Shown here one piece after another: positions 25,829 through 34,013 of a stretch of DNA of 64,000 bases. The translations under genes were made by a program, and so were the position numbers. Below the pieces are notes generated by a model that was not told where the DNA came from, did not search any database, and worked only from the letters and a program-made list of their open reading frames with translations. Source of the stretch: UBA4408 sp002389785 (GTDB taxonomy: Bacteria > Bacteroidota > Bacteroidia > UBA4408); NCBI GenBank assembly GCA_035438985.1, contig DAORJK010000009.1, positions 62,001-126,000 on the forward strand, read 5' to 3'. Each line of letters opens with the position of its first letter. The first letter of the stretch is position 1.

Positions 25829-27334
25829 TTATTCTTCAGCAGCCGTATCTAAAATTAAAATCGTTTTGTTGAAATAATCTTTTGCTTCTTGTTCGGTTTT
25901 GGCAATGCAAACCATCCCTAACTTTCCGTATTGCGACAAGGCACCTATCATGTGAAACATCACACCTTCTTGACGAGCGCCATCGTATTGCAATCCATTA
26001 CACATGGCTATGTCAATTAAGTCTTGAGGCGATAGTCCTTTGTATTTTTCATTTACTACATTGTCGGAGGCAAAGTAATATCGTGTTTGTCCGCCGGGCA
26101 TTTGAAATTCTCCTTTTTTCCAGTTGAACTCACCTTCGGTTAAAAATTGCAACATTAAAAATGGATGGGTAGTTCCACCTTTACGAAGATTTATTTCAAT
26201 GGCATAATGTTTCCAAATACCGGCTTCGCGAATAGATAAAAAATCAATTCCAAATCGGCCTTTTACGCCTTCTAATCGCAATGCCTCTGCTATTTTCTCG
26301 CCTGCTGCAGCTATCTCCAAGGTATATTCTTTGCTGGCCGGAAAGGTAGCTCCGATAAATACCTGACCACTTTCGCCGCCAAGTAATTGATCATGTGTAC
26401 TAATAATATCGGTAATTCCCAGCGGATTTATACGACATTGCACAGAGGGTGATTCTTTAATTTCGCCTTCAATAAATTCTTCAACTATACCACCAAGGGT
26501 ACAAAATTTAGATAAAAATACATGGTATGAAACGTTGGCAGCTACTATATTCAAACCGGTTGGCAAACAAGCAAGTATTTCATTTGCGAGAAGTGGATGC
26601 TCGGCCGATAAATTACCATACCGAAAAATTGCATTTCCTTCACCTGAAAAGCCATCGTTGATTTTCACCACTGCTTTTTTTAAGGTGGGATTGTTTACTT
26701 TAATTCTGGCTAATGAAAGTGCAATATCCATTTCATTTTTTAAGTCTTCAAATCCATTAGGTACAAGTATTCCGAGTTTTTTAAAAATTCTGCGGCTACC
26801 TGTTTTTGTTCCCAAATACAATAAATCGGGATCGCATCCATAAATTGGTATTGAAAGTAAAACAGCCAATTGCTTTTCGAAATCGGTTACGTTAAAGCAA
26901 CTCATGTGCGTCATATTCGGATAGCGGATGCTTTCGCGAATGCGTTTGATGAGCCGCGGTCGCTTTAAAATTTTTTCGGTTAAGGAAACGTGAGAAGCAT
27001 CGTAACAAGCAAATAATTTAAGTCGTTCTCTTGCATGTTGTCCCGTAATACCCGGAAGTAAATGCAAATAATAATCAATAATACAAGGATCAATTGGGAC
27101 ACTGGTAATAAAAATAACCTGAGTGCGCGGCATTCGCAAAAGCATGAGCATGCATAACAAGCGTTCTTCGTAGTGCACCGAACCTTTAATGGTATTTAGC
27201 ATTTCTGCATCAAGGGTTAAGCTCGGAACAATTACAACCGTTTTTTCGGCGAGTTTATTTTGAAAAATATCTTTGTAAGTTTCAGTAAACTGCTGTTGCA
27301 GCAATTTAAATTCGGTATCAGAAATAGGATCCAT
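25829..27334 (-). CDS. ATP-grasp ligase related to pheganomycin peptide ligase PGM1
   Basis: The 501 aa protein looks like the PGM1-related ATP-grasp peptide or carboxylate-amine ligase family of actinomycetes and Bacteroidota. PGM1 itself joins an N-terminal amino acid derivative to peptides in pheganomycin synthesis. Visible are the PGM1-like N-terminal region, KKAVVKINDGFSGEGNAIF (the ATP-grasp glycine-rich loop and Lys) and RFGIDFLSIREAG near residue 365. Also visible is AIEINLRKGGTTHPF, in which an E-x-N-x-R metal site is plausible. The frame extends to a TTG at 27358, but the ATG at 27334 is preferred. There are no biosynthetic neighbours, so the product is unknown. Confidence 0.78.
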   Translation of the reverse strand: MDPISDTEFKLLQQQFTETYKDIFQNKLAEKTVVIVPSLTLDAEMLNTIKGSVHYEERLLCMLMLLRMPRTQVIFITSVPIDPCIIDYYLHLLPGITGQHARERLKLFACYDASHVSLTEKILKRPRLIKRIRESIRYPNMTHMSCFNVTDFEKQLAVLLSIPIYGCDPDLLYLGTKTGSRRIFKKLGILVPNGFEDLKNEMDIALSLARIKVNNPTLKKAVVKINDGFSGEGNAIFRYGNLSAEHPLLANEILACLPTGLNIVAANVSYHVFLSKFCTLGGIVEEFIEGEIKESPSVQCRINPLGITDIISTHDQLLGGESGQVFIGATFPASKEYTLEIAAAGEKIAEALRLEGVKGRFGIDFLSIREAGIWKHYAIEINLRKGGTTHPFLMLQFLTEGEFNWKKGEFQMPGGQTRYYFASDNVVNEKYKGLSPQDLIDIAMCNGLQYDGARQEGVMFHMIGALSQYGKLGMVCIAKTEQEAKDYFNKTILILDTAAEE

Positions 27335-27416
27335 GTGCAGTAAATTGATAACGCACAAGATACTGGTAAATACTTAAATAGTCAATCTGATTTTACAAAA
27401 AATATTGTCCAACTTA

Positions 27417-27725
27417 TTATTTTACATGATTATATGCACAGGTAATTGCATCTTTCAATAAGTCGGGATGTACGGTTTTTAAATTAATGAGCGTCCATCC
27501 CCTTTTTCCGAATTTGTTAGGCACAGGATAAATGGAGCCTGAAGGGTCGGAACAAAAAACAGATTGATCTAACTCACTTAATTTGACGCAAACACGGTTT
27601 TCCTTGGTATTGTGTGTTAGAAATATTTTTTTTGATATTCGAAAGGAGGGCTTATCAAAATGAGGTAATTCAATAACTTCGGGCAAGGATAAAGCTAATT
27701 TTTGAACAATCGTTTGCGCATGCAT
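27417..27725 (-). CDS. MmcQ/YjbR family protein
   Basis: The 102 aa protein has the MmcQ/YjbR fold: LALSLPEVIELPHFDKPSFRISKKIF (residues about 9-34), KFGKRGWTLINLKTV and a terminal helix. The family has a CyaY-like fold with suggested DNA binding, but no activity is proven. The frame extends to a TTG at 27752 that is preceded by AGGAG and would overlap the response-regulator gene by 17 bp. The ATG at 27725 fits family alignments better, so the start is uncertain. It follows the two-component pair and may be co-transcribed. Confidence 0.85.
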   Translation of the reverse strand: MHAQTIVQKLALSLPEVIELPHFDKPSFRISKKIFLTHNTKENRVCVKLSELDQSVFCSDPSGSIYPVPNKFGKRGWTLINLKTVHPDLLKDAITCAYNHVK

Positions 27726-27735
27726 GACACAAAAA

Positions 27736-28437
27736 TCATAAAAATCCGTCAATTTCTCCTTTCATTGATTCCTGGTAACTTCGCCCAACCGGAATAGATT
27801 TACCATTTAATTCGACTTCGTTGGAAGAAACAGCTTCAATTTTATTTTTTGCCACTAAAAATGAACGGTGTATGCGAACAAAATTCTTATCGTTTAAAAA
27901 TTCTTCCAGTTCTCCCAACTGAAATTTGGTGACAATGCTTTTATCTTTTGTATAAATCTTCACATAATCTTTAAGACTTTCAACATATAAAATTTCATCG
28001 AGGTAGATTTTAAATTTCTTTTTGTTCACATTGAAAAAACGATGTTGTCGTTCGTTCACCGATTGACCAATTGGAGGATGAATTTCATTTGAATTTTGCA
28101 GACGATTTACAGCTTTTAAAAAGCGTGCAAACGAAAAAGGCTTCAATAAATAATCCGTAATTTCTAATTCAAAACCTTCTAATGCATATTGCTTGTAAGC
28201 ACTGGTAATAATAACTTTGGGATGCGTGTGTAAAGCTTTTAAAAAGTCAATTCCTTTTAATTTTGGTAAATGTATGTCTAAAAAAATTACATCAATTTGT
28301 TTTTGTTTTAACACTTCAAAAGCAGAAATAGCATCGTGGCAAATCTGCTCGAGTTTTAAAAACGAAACTTGCTCAATATACGATTGAGTAATTTCGGCAG
28401 CCAGTGGTTCGTCTTCAATGATGAGGCAATTGAGCAT
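27736..28437 (-). CDS. LytTR-family response regulator
   Basis: The 233 aa protein has a receiver domain. Acidic residues IEDE lie at the N-terminus, the phosphoacceptor Asp is in VIFLDIHLP (residue 54), Thr/Ser is in VIITSAYKQYA and Lys is in LLKPFSF. A LytTR DNA-binding domain follows from about residue 130 (LYVESLKDYVKIYTKDK ... FVRIHRSFLVAKNKIE). Such regulators bind direct repeats upstream of targets and often control envelope or extracellular functions. It is encoded with its histidine kinase (29-bp overlap or less, depending on start). An ATG two codons upstream (28443) is equally possible. Confidence 0.95.
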   Translation of the reverse strand: MLNCLIIEDEPLAAEITQSYIEQVSFLKLEQICHDAISAFEVLKQKQIDVIFLDIHLPKLKGIDFLKALHTHPKVIITSAYKQYALEGFELEITDYLLKPFSFARFLKAVNRLQNSNEIHPPIGQSVNERQHRFFNVNKKKFKIYLDEILYVESLKDYVKIYTKDKSIVTKFQLGELEEFLNDKNFVRIHRSFLVAKNKIEAVSSNEVELNGKSIPVGRSYQESMKGEIDGFL

Positions 28438-29452
28438 GGGCATGTTCTTTTAATTGGATGGTTAAATGCACAACAAAGGTGTTGTTTTTATTAAAAATAT
28501 CGAGTTGATGATACTTGCCATAAATGAGTTCGAGTTGCCGACTAATGTTTTTTAAGCCAATACCTGCTGCATTTTCGCTGTGGCCTTCTTTACTGTTACT
28601 TACCATGAAAGACAATACACCTTCTTTCATTTTTAATACTATTGATATCGTTGAATCGAAGCGCGATTCGCTGGCTCCATGTTTGAAACTATTTTCTACA
28701 AAAGGTATCAATAATAATGGGGCAATCATTTCATTTTCGTTATCAATTACAGTGTTAAAATCAACCGTAAGTCTATTGCCGTATCTCAACTTTTCTAATT
28801 CGATATAATCTCTCAGGGTTTTTATTTCATCGGCGAGTTTAATTTTTTCAGCAGCACCGTCGTGCAACATAAATTGCAATAATTCACTCAATTTTAAAAT
28901 TGCATCTGAGGTTTGTGGTGACTTTTTTAAAGAAAGTCCATAAATATTATTTAAGGTATTGAATAAAAAATGCGGATTAATTTGTGCTTTTAGAAAACTT
29001 AATTCTGTTTTTAATTTTTCTTGCTGGAGGGCCTGTTCGCGCTCAATACTTTCGTACTTTAACTTAAATAATTTAATACTAACGGCAATTGCAGCGATTG
29101 AAAATATTTCGAATGTACCCCAAAGCATTTTTGCATAATTCCAGAAATGAAATTCACTTTCGGGATAATAAAAGGGTTTCACTATTTTAAAAATAGTTAG
29201 ACGAAACAGCAAAGAAGAAACTATTATTAAAAGCGCCAACAAAACAACCAATTGTATATATTGACGAGTAATTACATAACGTGGCAATAAAAAATACATG
29301 ATAAAATAAGTTACTGCCATTTTTAAAGGAAGTTGCAGGGCATCGGCCCAAAATGAACGCGTAAAATTTCCATCGTACGAACCCATTACATACACTCCCC
29401 ATACTATGTAGGTAAGCCAAAATAGGGCATGCATTAAAATCCTTTTTGTCAT
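28415..29452 (-). CDS. LytS/YehU-type sensor histidine kinase
   Basis: The 345 aa kinase has four membrane segments (about 8-24, 38-56, 66-84 and 112-130). A short coiled coil follows, then a His_kinase domain (PF06580 type) with phospho-His161 in QINPHFLFNTLNNIYGL. The ATP lid region includes PLLLIPFVENSFKHG (N-box) and GIGLKNISRQLELIYG (G-box). No extracytoplasmic sensory domain is visible, so the signal is probably sensed within or at the membrane. The 3' end overlaps the response regulator, typical of coupled pairs. The target genes are not evident from the neighbourhood. Confidence 0.95.
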   Translation of the reverse strand: MTKRILMHALFWLTYIVWGVYVMGSYDGNFTRSFWADALQLPLKMAVTYFIMYFLLPRYVITRQYIQLVVLLALLIIVSSLLFRLTIFKIVKPFYYPESEFHFWNYAKMLWGTFEIFSIAAIAVSIKLFKLKYESIEREQALQQEKLKTELSFLKAQINPHFLFNTLNNIYGLSLKKSPQTSDAILKLSELLQFMLHDGAAEKIKLADEIKTLRDYIELEKLRYGNRLTVDFNTVIDNENEMIAPLLLIPFVENSFKHGASESRFDSTISIVLKMKEGVLSFMVSNSKEGHSENAAGIGLKNISRQLELIYGKYHQLDIFNKNNTFVVHLTIQLKEHAHAQLPHH

Positions 29453-29691
29453 CTTACAAAAATCGCAAATTCATAACATTAAAATACAGTGAGCTCTAAA
29501 TACTAATTAGCAACCATCCAATAACAAGCATCCACCTACGAACGTAAAGTTACTACAATTGATGTTGTATTTGTGCAGTTAAACGTTACTTATCTATTGC
29601 GTTCAAGGAATGAATTTAAATCAACTTTATTTACTAACGATTTCAAAACATACATCGCAACTTCTGTATCCATAATTATAAATTAGGTAAC

Positions 29692-31464
29692 ATGAAACAT
29701 AAAATATTCTTATTCCTTACAACAACTTGTGTAATGTTGCTAAGTATTAGCTATGCACAAAATTTTAGCAAAGTTACTAGCGGACCTGTGGTTACTAATC
29801 CGGGTGATTCGCGAAGTGTGAATTGGGTAGATGTAAATAACGATGATTTACCGGATTTGATGATTACGAATGGACCGGCCGGAGGGCAAAATAATTTTTT
29901 ATACCTGAATGACGCTCAAGGCGGATTTATAGCGGTTACTAACGATACCATCGTTCACGATTCAAAACCTTCGGATGGCGCGACTTGGGCCGATACCGAC
30001 AATGATGGAGATCTTGATTGTTTTGTTGCCAACTGGTACAATAGTATTGGATTGTATTACACCGGAAATGGAAACGGAACCTTTGTTTATCAGCCTGGTG
30101 CAGGATTAACTAATGGAATAACCTACTCAGAAACTGCAGCATGGGGCGATTACGACCAAGATGGTTATGTTGATTTATATGTTGCACGAAGTGGAGGAAC
30201 CGTGGCAACCAATCGTAATTTTTTATTTCACAACAATGCCGGAAACAGTTTTACAAAAATAACCGTTGGCACTCCAACTACCGATGCAGCAGTTTCGCGC
30301 TCGGTTAACTGGACCGATATCGATGGAGACGGTGATTTAGATTTGTTTGTAACTAACGAGGGAAGCAGTAATAACAACGAGCACATGTACCGAAATGACA
30401 GTGCCGGACAATTTGTTAAACTGACATCCGGGCCTCTGTTAAACGATGGCAAAAGCACCATGAGCAGCAGCTGGGGCGATTTTGATAATGACGGTGATTT
30501 AGATGTTTTTTTAGCAAACGACAACAGTACGAATGGGCTGTTCAGAAATGATGGAAATTTTGTGTTTAATAAACTAAGCTCCGACACCGTTTCAACAACT
30601 CCTTCAAATTCGTTTAGCAGCGCTTGGGCTGATGTCGACAATGATGGAGACCTAGATTTATTTGTTACAAATGCCTTTGCCGCAAATACAAAATTGCCTT
30701 GCTTTTTTTACCTCAACAATGGCAATTCTACTTTTAGTCGAGTAGCAATTCATACACTGGTTCAAGATTCAGGATGGACTTATGGTTGTGCTTTTGCTGA
30801 TTATGATAAAGATGGATTTCAGGATTTAGCAGTGGCAACGTGCAGGTATCAGGGTGTTGATGCAGTTGATTACCTATATCACAACCAAGGAAACACCAAT
30901 AATTGGATTAGCATAAAATTGATCGGCAGTCAAAGTAATCGAAGTGCCATTGGAAGTAAAGTAAGAGTAAAGGCAAATATAAATGGAACCTTTGTTTGGC
31001 AATTGCGTGAAATCAGCGCACAAAGCTCATATTGCGGACAAAACGAACTGCGTGGGCATTTTGGTTTGGGTGATGCAAGTATAATCGATTCATTAAAAAT
31101 TGAATGGCCTTCAGGACTTGTTTCCTATTTTGATTCGATAGGTATAAATCAATTTATTACCATTACCGAAGGTCAAGGTTTAACAATAGAATCCATGGAG
31201 AAACAGCAAAATGAATTGCAATGTTACCCCAACCCCGGCAACGAAAAAATAACCATTCGCACGGGAGAACTGAATCTACAACCCGGCGATGAATTAGTTT
31301 TTCAAAACAGTAAGGGCGATACCTTGAGTAGAATTAATATATCCCACACAGTGAATGAAATTACCATAGACTTAAAACAACAAGGTATTCAAGCAAAGGG
31401 AGTTTATTATGTAACCCATATCTCTAAATCAAAAAAAATTACAAAAAAAATACTGAAGCTTTAA
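29692..31464 (+). CDS. FG-GAP/VCBS repeat and ASPIC/UnbV protein with T9SS type A sorting domain
   Basis: The 590 aa exported protein has a signal peptide (1-22, ending SYAQ). At least six FG-GAP/VCBS-like repeats follow, each with an acidic calcium-binding loop (for example DTDNDGDLD, DYDQDGYVD, DIDGDGDLD, DFDNDGDLD, DVDNDGDLD), predicting a beta-propeller. Next comes an ASPIC/UnbV module (about 405-495; SAIGSKVRVK ... GLGDASIIDSLKIEWPSG). It ends in a type A sorting domain (CYPNPGNEKI ... TKKILKL). It is likely a cell-surface binding or adhesion protein released or anchored by T9SS. It is monocistronic. Confidence 0.92.
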   Translation: MKHKIFLFLTTTCVMLLSISYAQNFSKVTSGPVVTNPGDSRSVNWVDVNNDDLPDLMITNGPAGGQNNFLYLNDAQGGFIAVTNDTIVHDSKPSDGATWADTDNDGDLDCFVANWYNSIGLYYTGNGNGTFVYQPGAGLTNGITYSETAAWGDYDQDGYVDLYVARSGGTVATNRNFLFHNNAGNSFTKITVGTPTTDAAVSRSVNWTDIDGDGDLDLFVTNEGSSNNNEHMYRNDSAGQFVKLTSGPLLNDGKSTMSSSWGDFDNDGDLDVFLANDNSTNGLFRNDGNFVFNKLSSDTVSTTPSNSFSSAWADVDNDGDLDLFVTNAFAANTKLPCFFYLNNGNSTFSRVAIHTLVQDSGWTYGCAFADYDKDGFQDLAVATCRYQGVDAVDYLYHNQGNTNNWISIKLIGSQSNRSAIGSKVRVKANINGTFVWQLREISAQSSYCGQNELRGHFGLGDASIIDSLKIEWPSGLVSYFDSIGINQFITITEGQGLTIESMEKQQNELQCYPNPGNEKITIRTGELNLQPGDELVFQNSKGDTLSRINISHTVNEITIDLKQQGIQAKGVYYVTHISKSKKITKKILKL

Positions 31465-31672
31465 CTCTTGAATTTTCTTGTAATAAAAAATACTGTTGAT
31501 AGAATATTGGTGGACAGCAGCATGGAAACATATTTTTTTAATCCATAAATTTAGGAGTCATAAAAACAGAAAATGATTACAGCTCAATGACAGATAAACC
31601 CATAAGTAGGTTCTAACATTACTAATTGCTTATTAAACTTTTAATTAAATTTTCACCACTAAAAACAAAACA

Positions 31673-32710
31673 ATGAAAAAACTTCCTTTCCTTTTATTCG
31701 CCATTATTCTATGCAACTTTGCTGCATTGGCTCAAACTGAATTAAAAAAACCCGAAGCTAGTCAAGCAGCAAAAGTGAGTCAACGAATTGGATTAACCGA
31801 TATAGAAATTAACTACCACAGTCCGCTTATCAAGAATAGAACAGTATGGGGAGATTTAGTTCCTTACGGTAAAGTTTGGCGAGCAGGAGCGAATGAAAAT
31901 ACCAGTATTTCCTTTTCGACCGATGTGAAAATTGGTGGTAAACAATTGCTTGCAGGTACTTATGGGCTACATATGATTCCTGAAAAGGATGAATGGACCA
32001 TCATCTTCTCAAAGAACTATTACTCTTGGGGAAGTTTCTTTTATTCAGAATCAGAAGATGCGCTTCGTATTAAAGTTAAACCGCTATCCTCTGAAATGCA
32101 AGACTGGCTTGGATATTATTTCATCAATCCAACTGCTTCAGCTGTTACTTTTGAATTACGCTGGGAAAAATTACGTGTTCCGGTATTGGTAGAAGTTGAT
32201 GTTCCGGAAACTGTTTTTCAGAGTATGCAAAAAGAATTGGTGCATATAAATGGTTTTTTTTGGCAAGGATACAATCAAGCAGCTGCCTATTGTATAAGCA
32301 ATAACATTCATTTGGACATGGCTGAAAAATGGATAGAAAAATCGATCACTATCCAAAAGAATTTTACCAATTTAACCACTAAATCGAAACTAAAAGCTTT
32401 ACAAAACAATCAAGCTGAAGCAGAAAAGCTTTCTAAAGAAGCAATGGAATTAGTAGATGAAGCACAATTGAACAGTTATGGCTATCAATTATTATCGCAA
32501 AACAAAAATGCAGAGGCGATTAACATCTTTTCAATAAATGTTAAACGTTACCCTTCCTCTTGGAATGTATATGATAGTTTGGCGGAAGCTTATGAACTCG
32601 GCGGAAATAAAAAATCTGCATTAAGCAATTACAAAATCGCATTAAGTAAAGCACCCGAAGCACAAAAGTCTCGATTAAATGAAACCATTAAAAAGCTTGA
32701 AAAACCTTAA
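31673..32710 (+). CDS. DUF2911 protein with C-terminal TPR region
   Basis: The 345 aa exported protein has a signal peptide (1-20, ending ALAQ). A DUF2911 domain follows (about 25-170; INYHSPLIKNRTVWGDLVPYGKVWRAGANENTS is characteristic). A helical region with TPR-like repeats at the end has YPSSWNVYDSLAEAYELGGNKKSALSNYKIALSKAP. DUF2911 proteins are common in Bacteroidota and have no established function. It has no sorting domain, so it is probably periplasmic. No gene partner is obvious. Confidence 0.9.
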   Translation: MKKLPFLLFAIILCNFAALAQTELKKPEASQAAKVSQRIGLTDIEINYHSPLIKNRTVWGDLVPYGKVWRAGANENTSISFSTDVKIGGKQLLAGTYGLHMIPEKDEWTIIFSKNYYSWGSFFYSESEDALRIKVKPLSSEMQDWLGYYFINPTASAVTFELRWEKLRVPVLVEVDVPETVFQSMQKELVHINGFFWQGYNQAAAYCISNNIHLDMAEKWIEKSITIQKNFTNLTTKSKLKALQNNQAEAEKLSKEAMELVDEAQLNSYGYQLLSQNKNAEAINIFSINVKRYPSSWNVYDSLAEAYELGGNKKSALSNYKIALSKAPEAQKSRLNETIKKLEKP

Positions 32711-32772
32711 TGTACTTAGGCTTATTGTTGAAATTTAAGCGAAGGCATGGTATTTCAAAAGTTTGTAAACTG

Positions 32773-33864
32773 TCAAAAGTATACTGCTAATGAACTTACA
32801 AGCGCGAAATTTTCGTACACATTTCTATTTTGCTTTTGAAATATTTTATCAGCACTCTTAAGCCAGCGGCCTTCTATGCGAAATACACTATTTTTATTAG
32901 GTAAGTAATCGAGATTTAGTGAAAGCCCGCTTGTTTGAAACCCATGAGGTGTAAGCGTAGAAATAATAACTTCATCCTTGTCTTGATAGTGTTCAGCACG
33001 AATAGAAGCAGACCATTTGTTTGTAAATGAATTGCGAAAAATAATAACCGGACTAAACCAAGTTGAATAATTGGAACTGTGCTTTTTTGTTTGTTGTTCG
33101 CCAACATCCAAACCTGTAATTAATCCCATTTTTTTTGTTAGCTGAACTTGCAGATACAAATTATTAAAGTAACGCATTCTTCTAATTGTATCGGGATCGT
33201 CGGTACCGATAAAAGTACTCCAGTTAAAAGTAAGTTTGTCACCACTTAAGTACTTAATTTGGGAACCAAAGGATGGCAAGGAATTTCCGGATATTTTTTT
33301 TATTCGTTGCCAACCATTGCATACGATAGCTGCAAGTTCCCAGTGCGCATTTGGATTGTATGTTAATTTAATTCCTGATAAATAATAAGGTGAATTTTCG
33401 GCAAGAAGCGAACGGCTAAGTGTCCAACAATCTTTTGAGATGGCACTTTCAAAACCAATATGTGAACTAAATATTCCTGCATCAATCCACAAGTTATTTT
33501 TCTTATTGAGTGAAAATCCTAAGTTTAATTCATAAATAGGTCGCAAAGCTGCAGGCTCAGCTGCATAGTTATCCAGTACATAGGTACCAGCATGTAATGC
33601 TAAATTGGCTCTATACTTTGCGTGTTTGGCACTTACCTTAATTAAACCAAGGTTTAAATTAAACTCATTATGTCGATTGTAATTGTATAAGAAGGACTGC
33701 CGAAATGCTGTTTTAGTTTCATTAAAATCGTAAGCATAATAGAAGTCGGCTAATCCGGAAAAAAAAACAGCGGGTTTCTTTGACCAAGAGCTGCTATCGG
33801 TTTGTGCTTGAACTGATATGGTAAAAATACTGAGAGAAAGTATAAGTCTAGTAATGAGTATCAA
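32773..33864 (-). CDS. Outer-membrane porin of the BBP2 family
   Basis: The 363 aa protein has a signal peptide (1-20, ending VQAQ) and a large beta-barrel. The segments FYYAYDFNETKTAFRQSFLYNYNRHNEFNLNLGLIK and LWIDAGIFSSHIGFESAISKDCWTLSRSLLAENSPYY match the putative beta-barrel porin-2 (BBP2, OmpL-like) family. It ends in a terminal aromatic (AVYF), as expected for BAM substrates. In other Bacteroidota this porin can accompany potassium-transport (kdp) genes. None are present here. The substrate is unknown. Confidence 0.87.
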   Translation of the reverse strand: MILITRLILSLSIFTISVQAQTDSSSWSKKPAVFFSGLADFYYAYDFNETKTAFRQSFLYNYNRHNEFNLNLGLIKVSAKHAKYRANLALHAGTYVLDNYAAEPAALRPIYELNLGFSLNKKNNLWIDAGIFSSHIGFESAISKDCWTLSRSLLAENSPYYLSGIKLTYNPNAHWELAAIVCNGWQRIKKISGNSLPSFGSQIKYLSGDKLTFNWSTFIGTDDPDTIRRMRYFNNLYLQVQLTKKMGLITGLDVGEQQTKKHSSNYSTWFSPVIIFRNSFTNKWSASIRAEHYQDKDEVIISTLTPHGFQTSGLSLNLDYLPNKNSVFRIEGRWLKSADKIFQKQNRNVYENFALVSSLAVYF

Positions 33865-33960
33865 GTTTTTTTATAATGTCTTTGTTGCTATTTAAGAAAT
33901 TTGAATTAGATCAAAGCGTTTAAAAGGAAGCAATTTCAAATAAAATACACCCTTCTTCAA

Positions 33961-33996
33961 AAAAAAAGCTGAATCTAATGGATTCAGCTTTTTTTA
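33961..33996 (-). terminator. Rho-independent terminator after the FISUMP lipoprotein gene
   Basis: Perfect inverted arms (AAAAGCTGAATC and GATTCAGCTTTT) flank a 6-nt loop with A and T runs on both sides. It lies 20 nt past the gene end at 34014. Its symmetry would allow bidirectional action. Confidence 0.8.
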
Positions 33997-34013
33997 ATCT
34001 TTTCAAATAAAAA

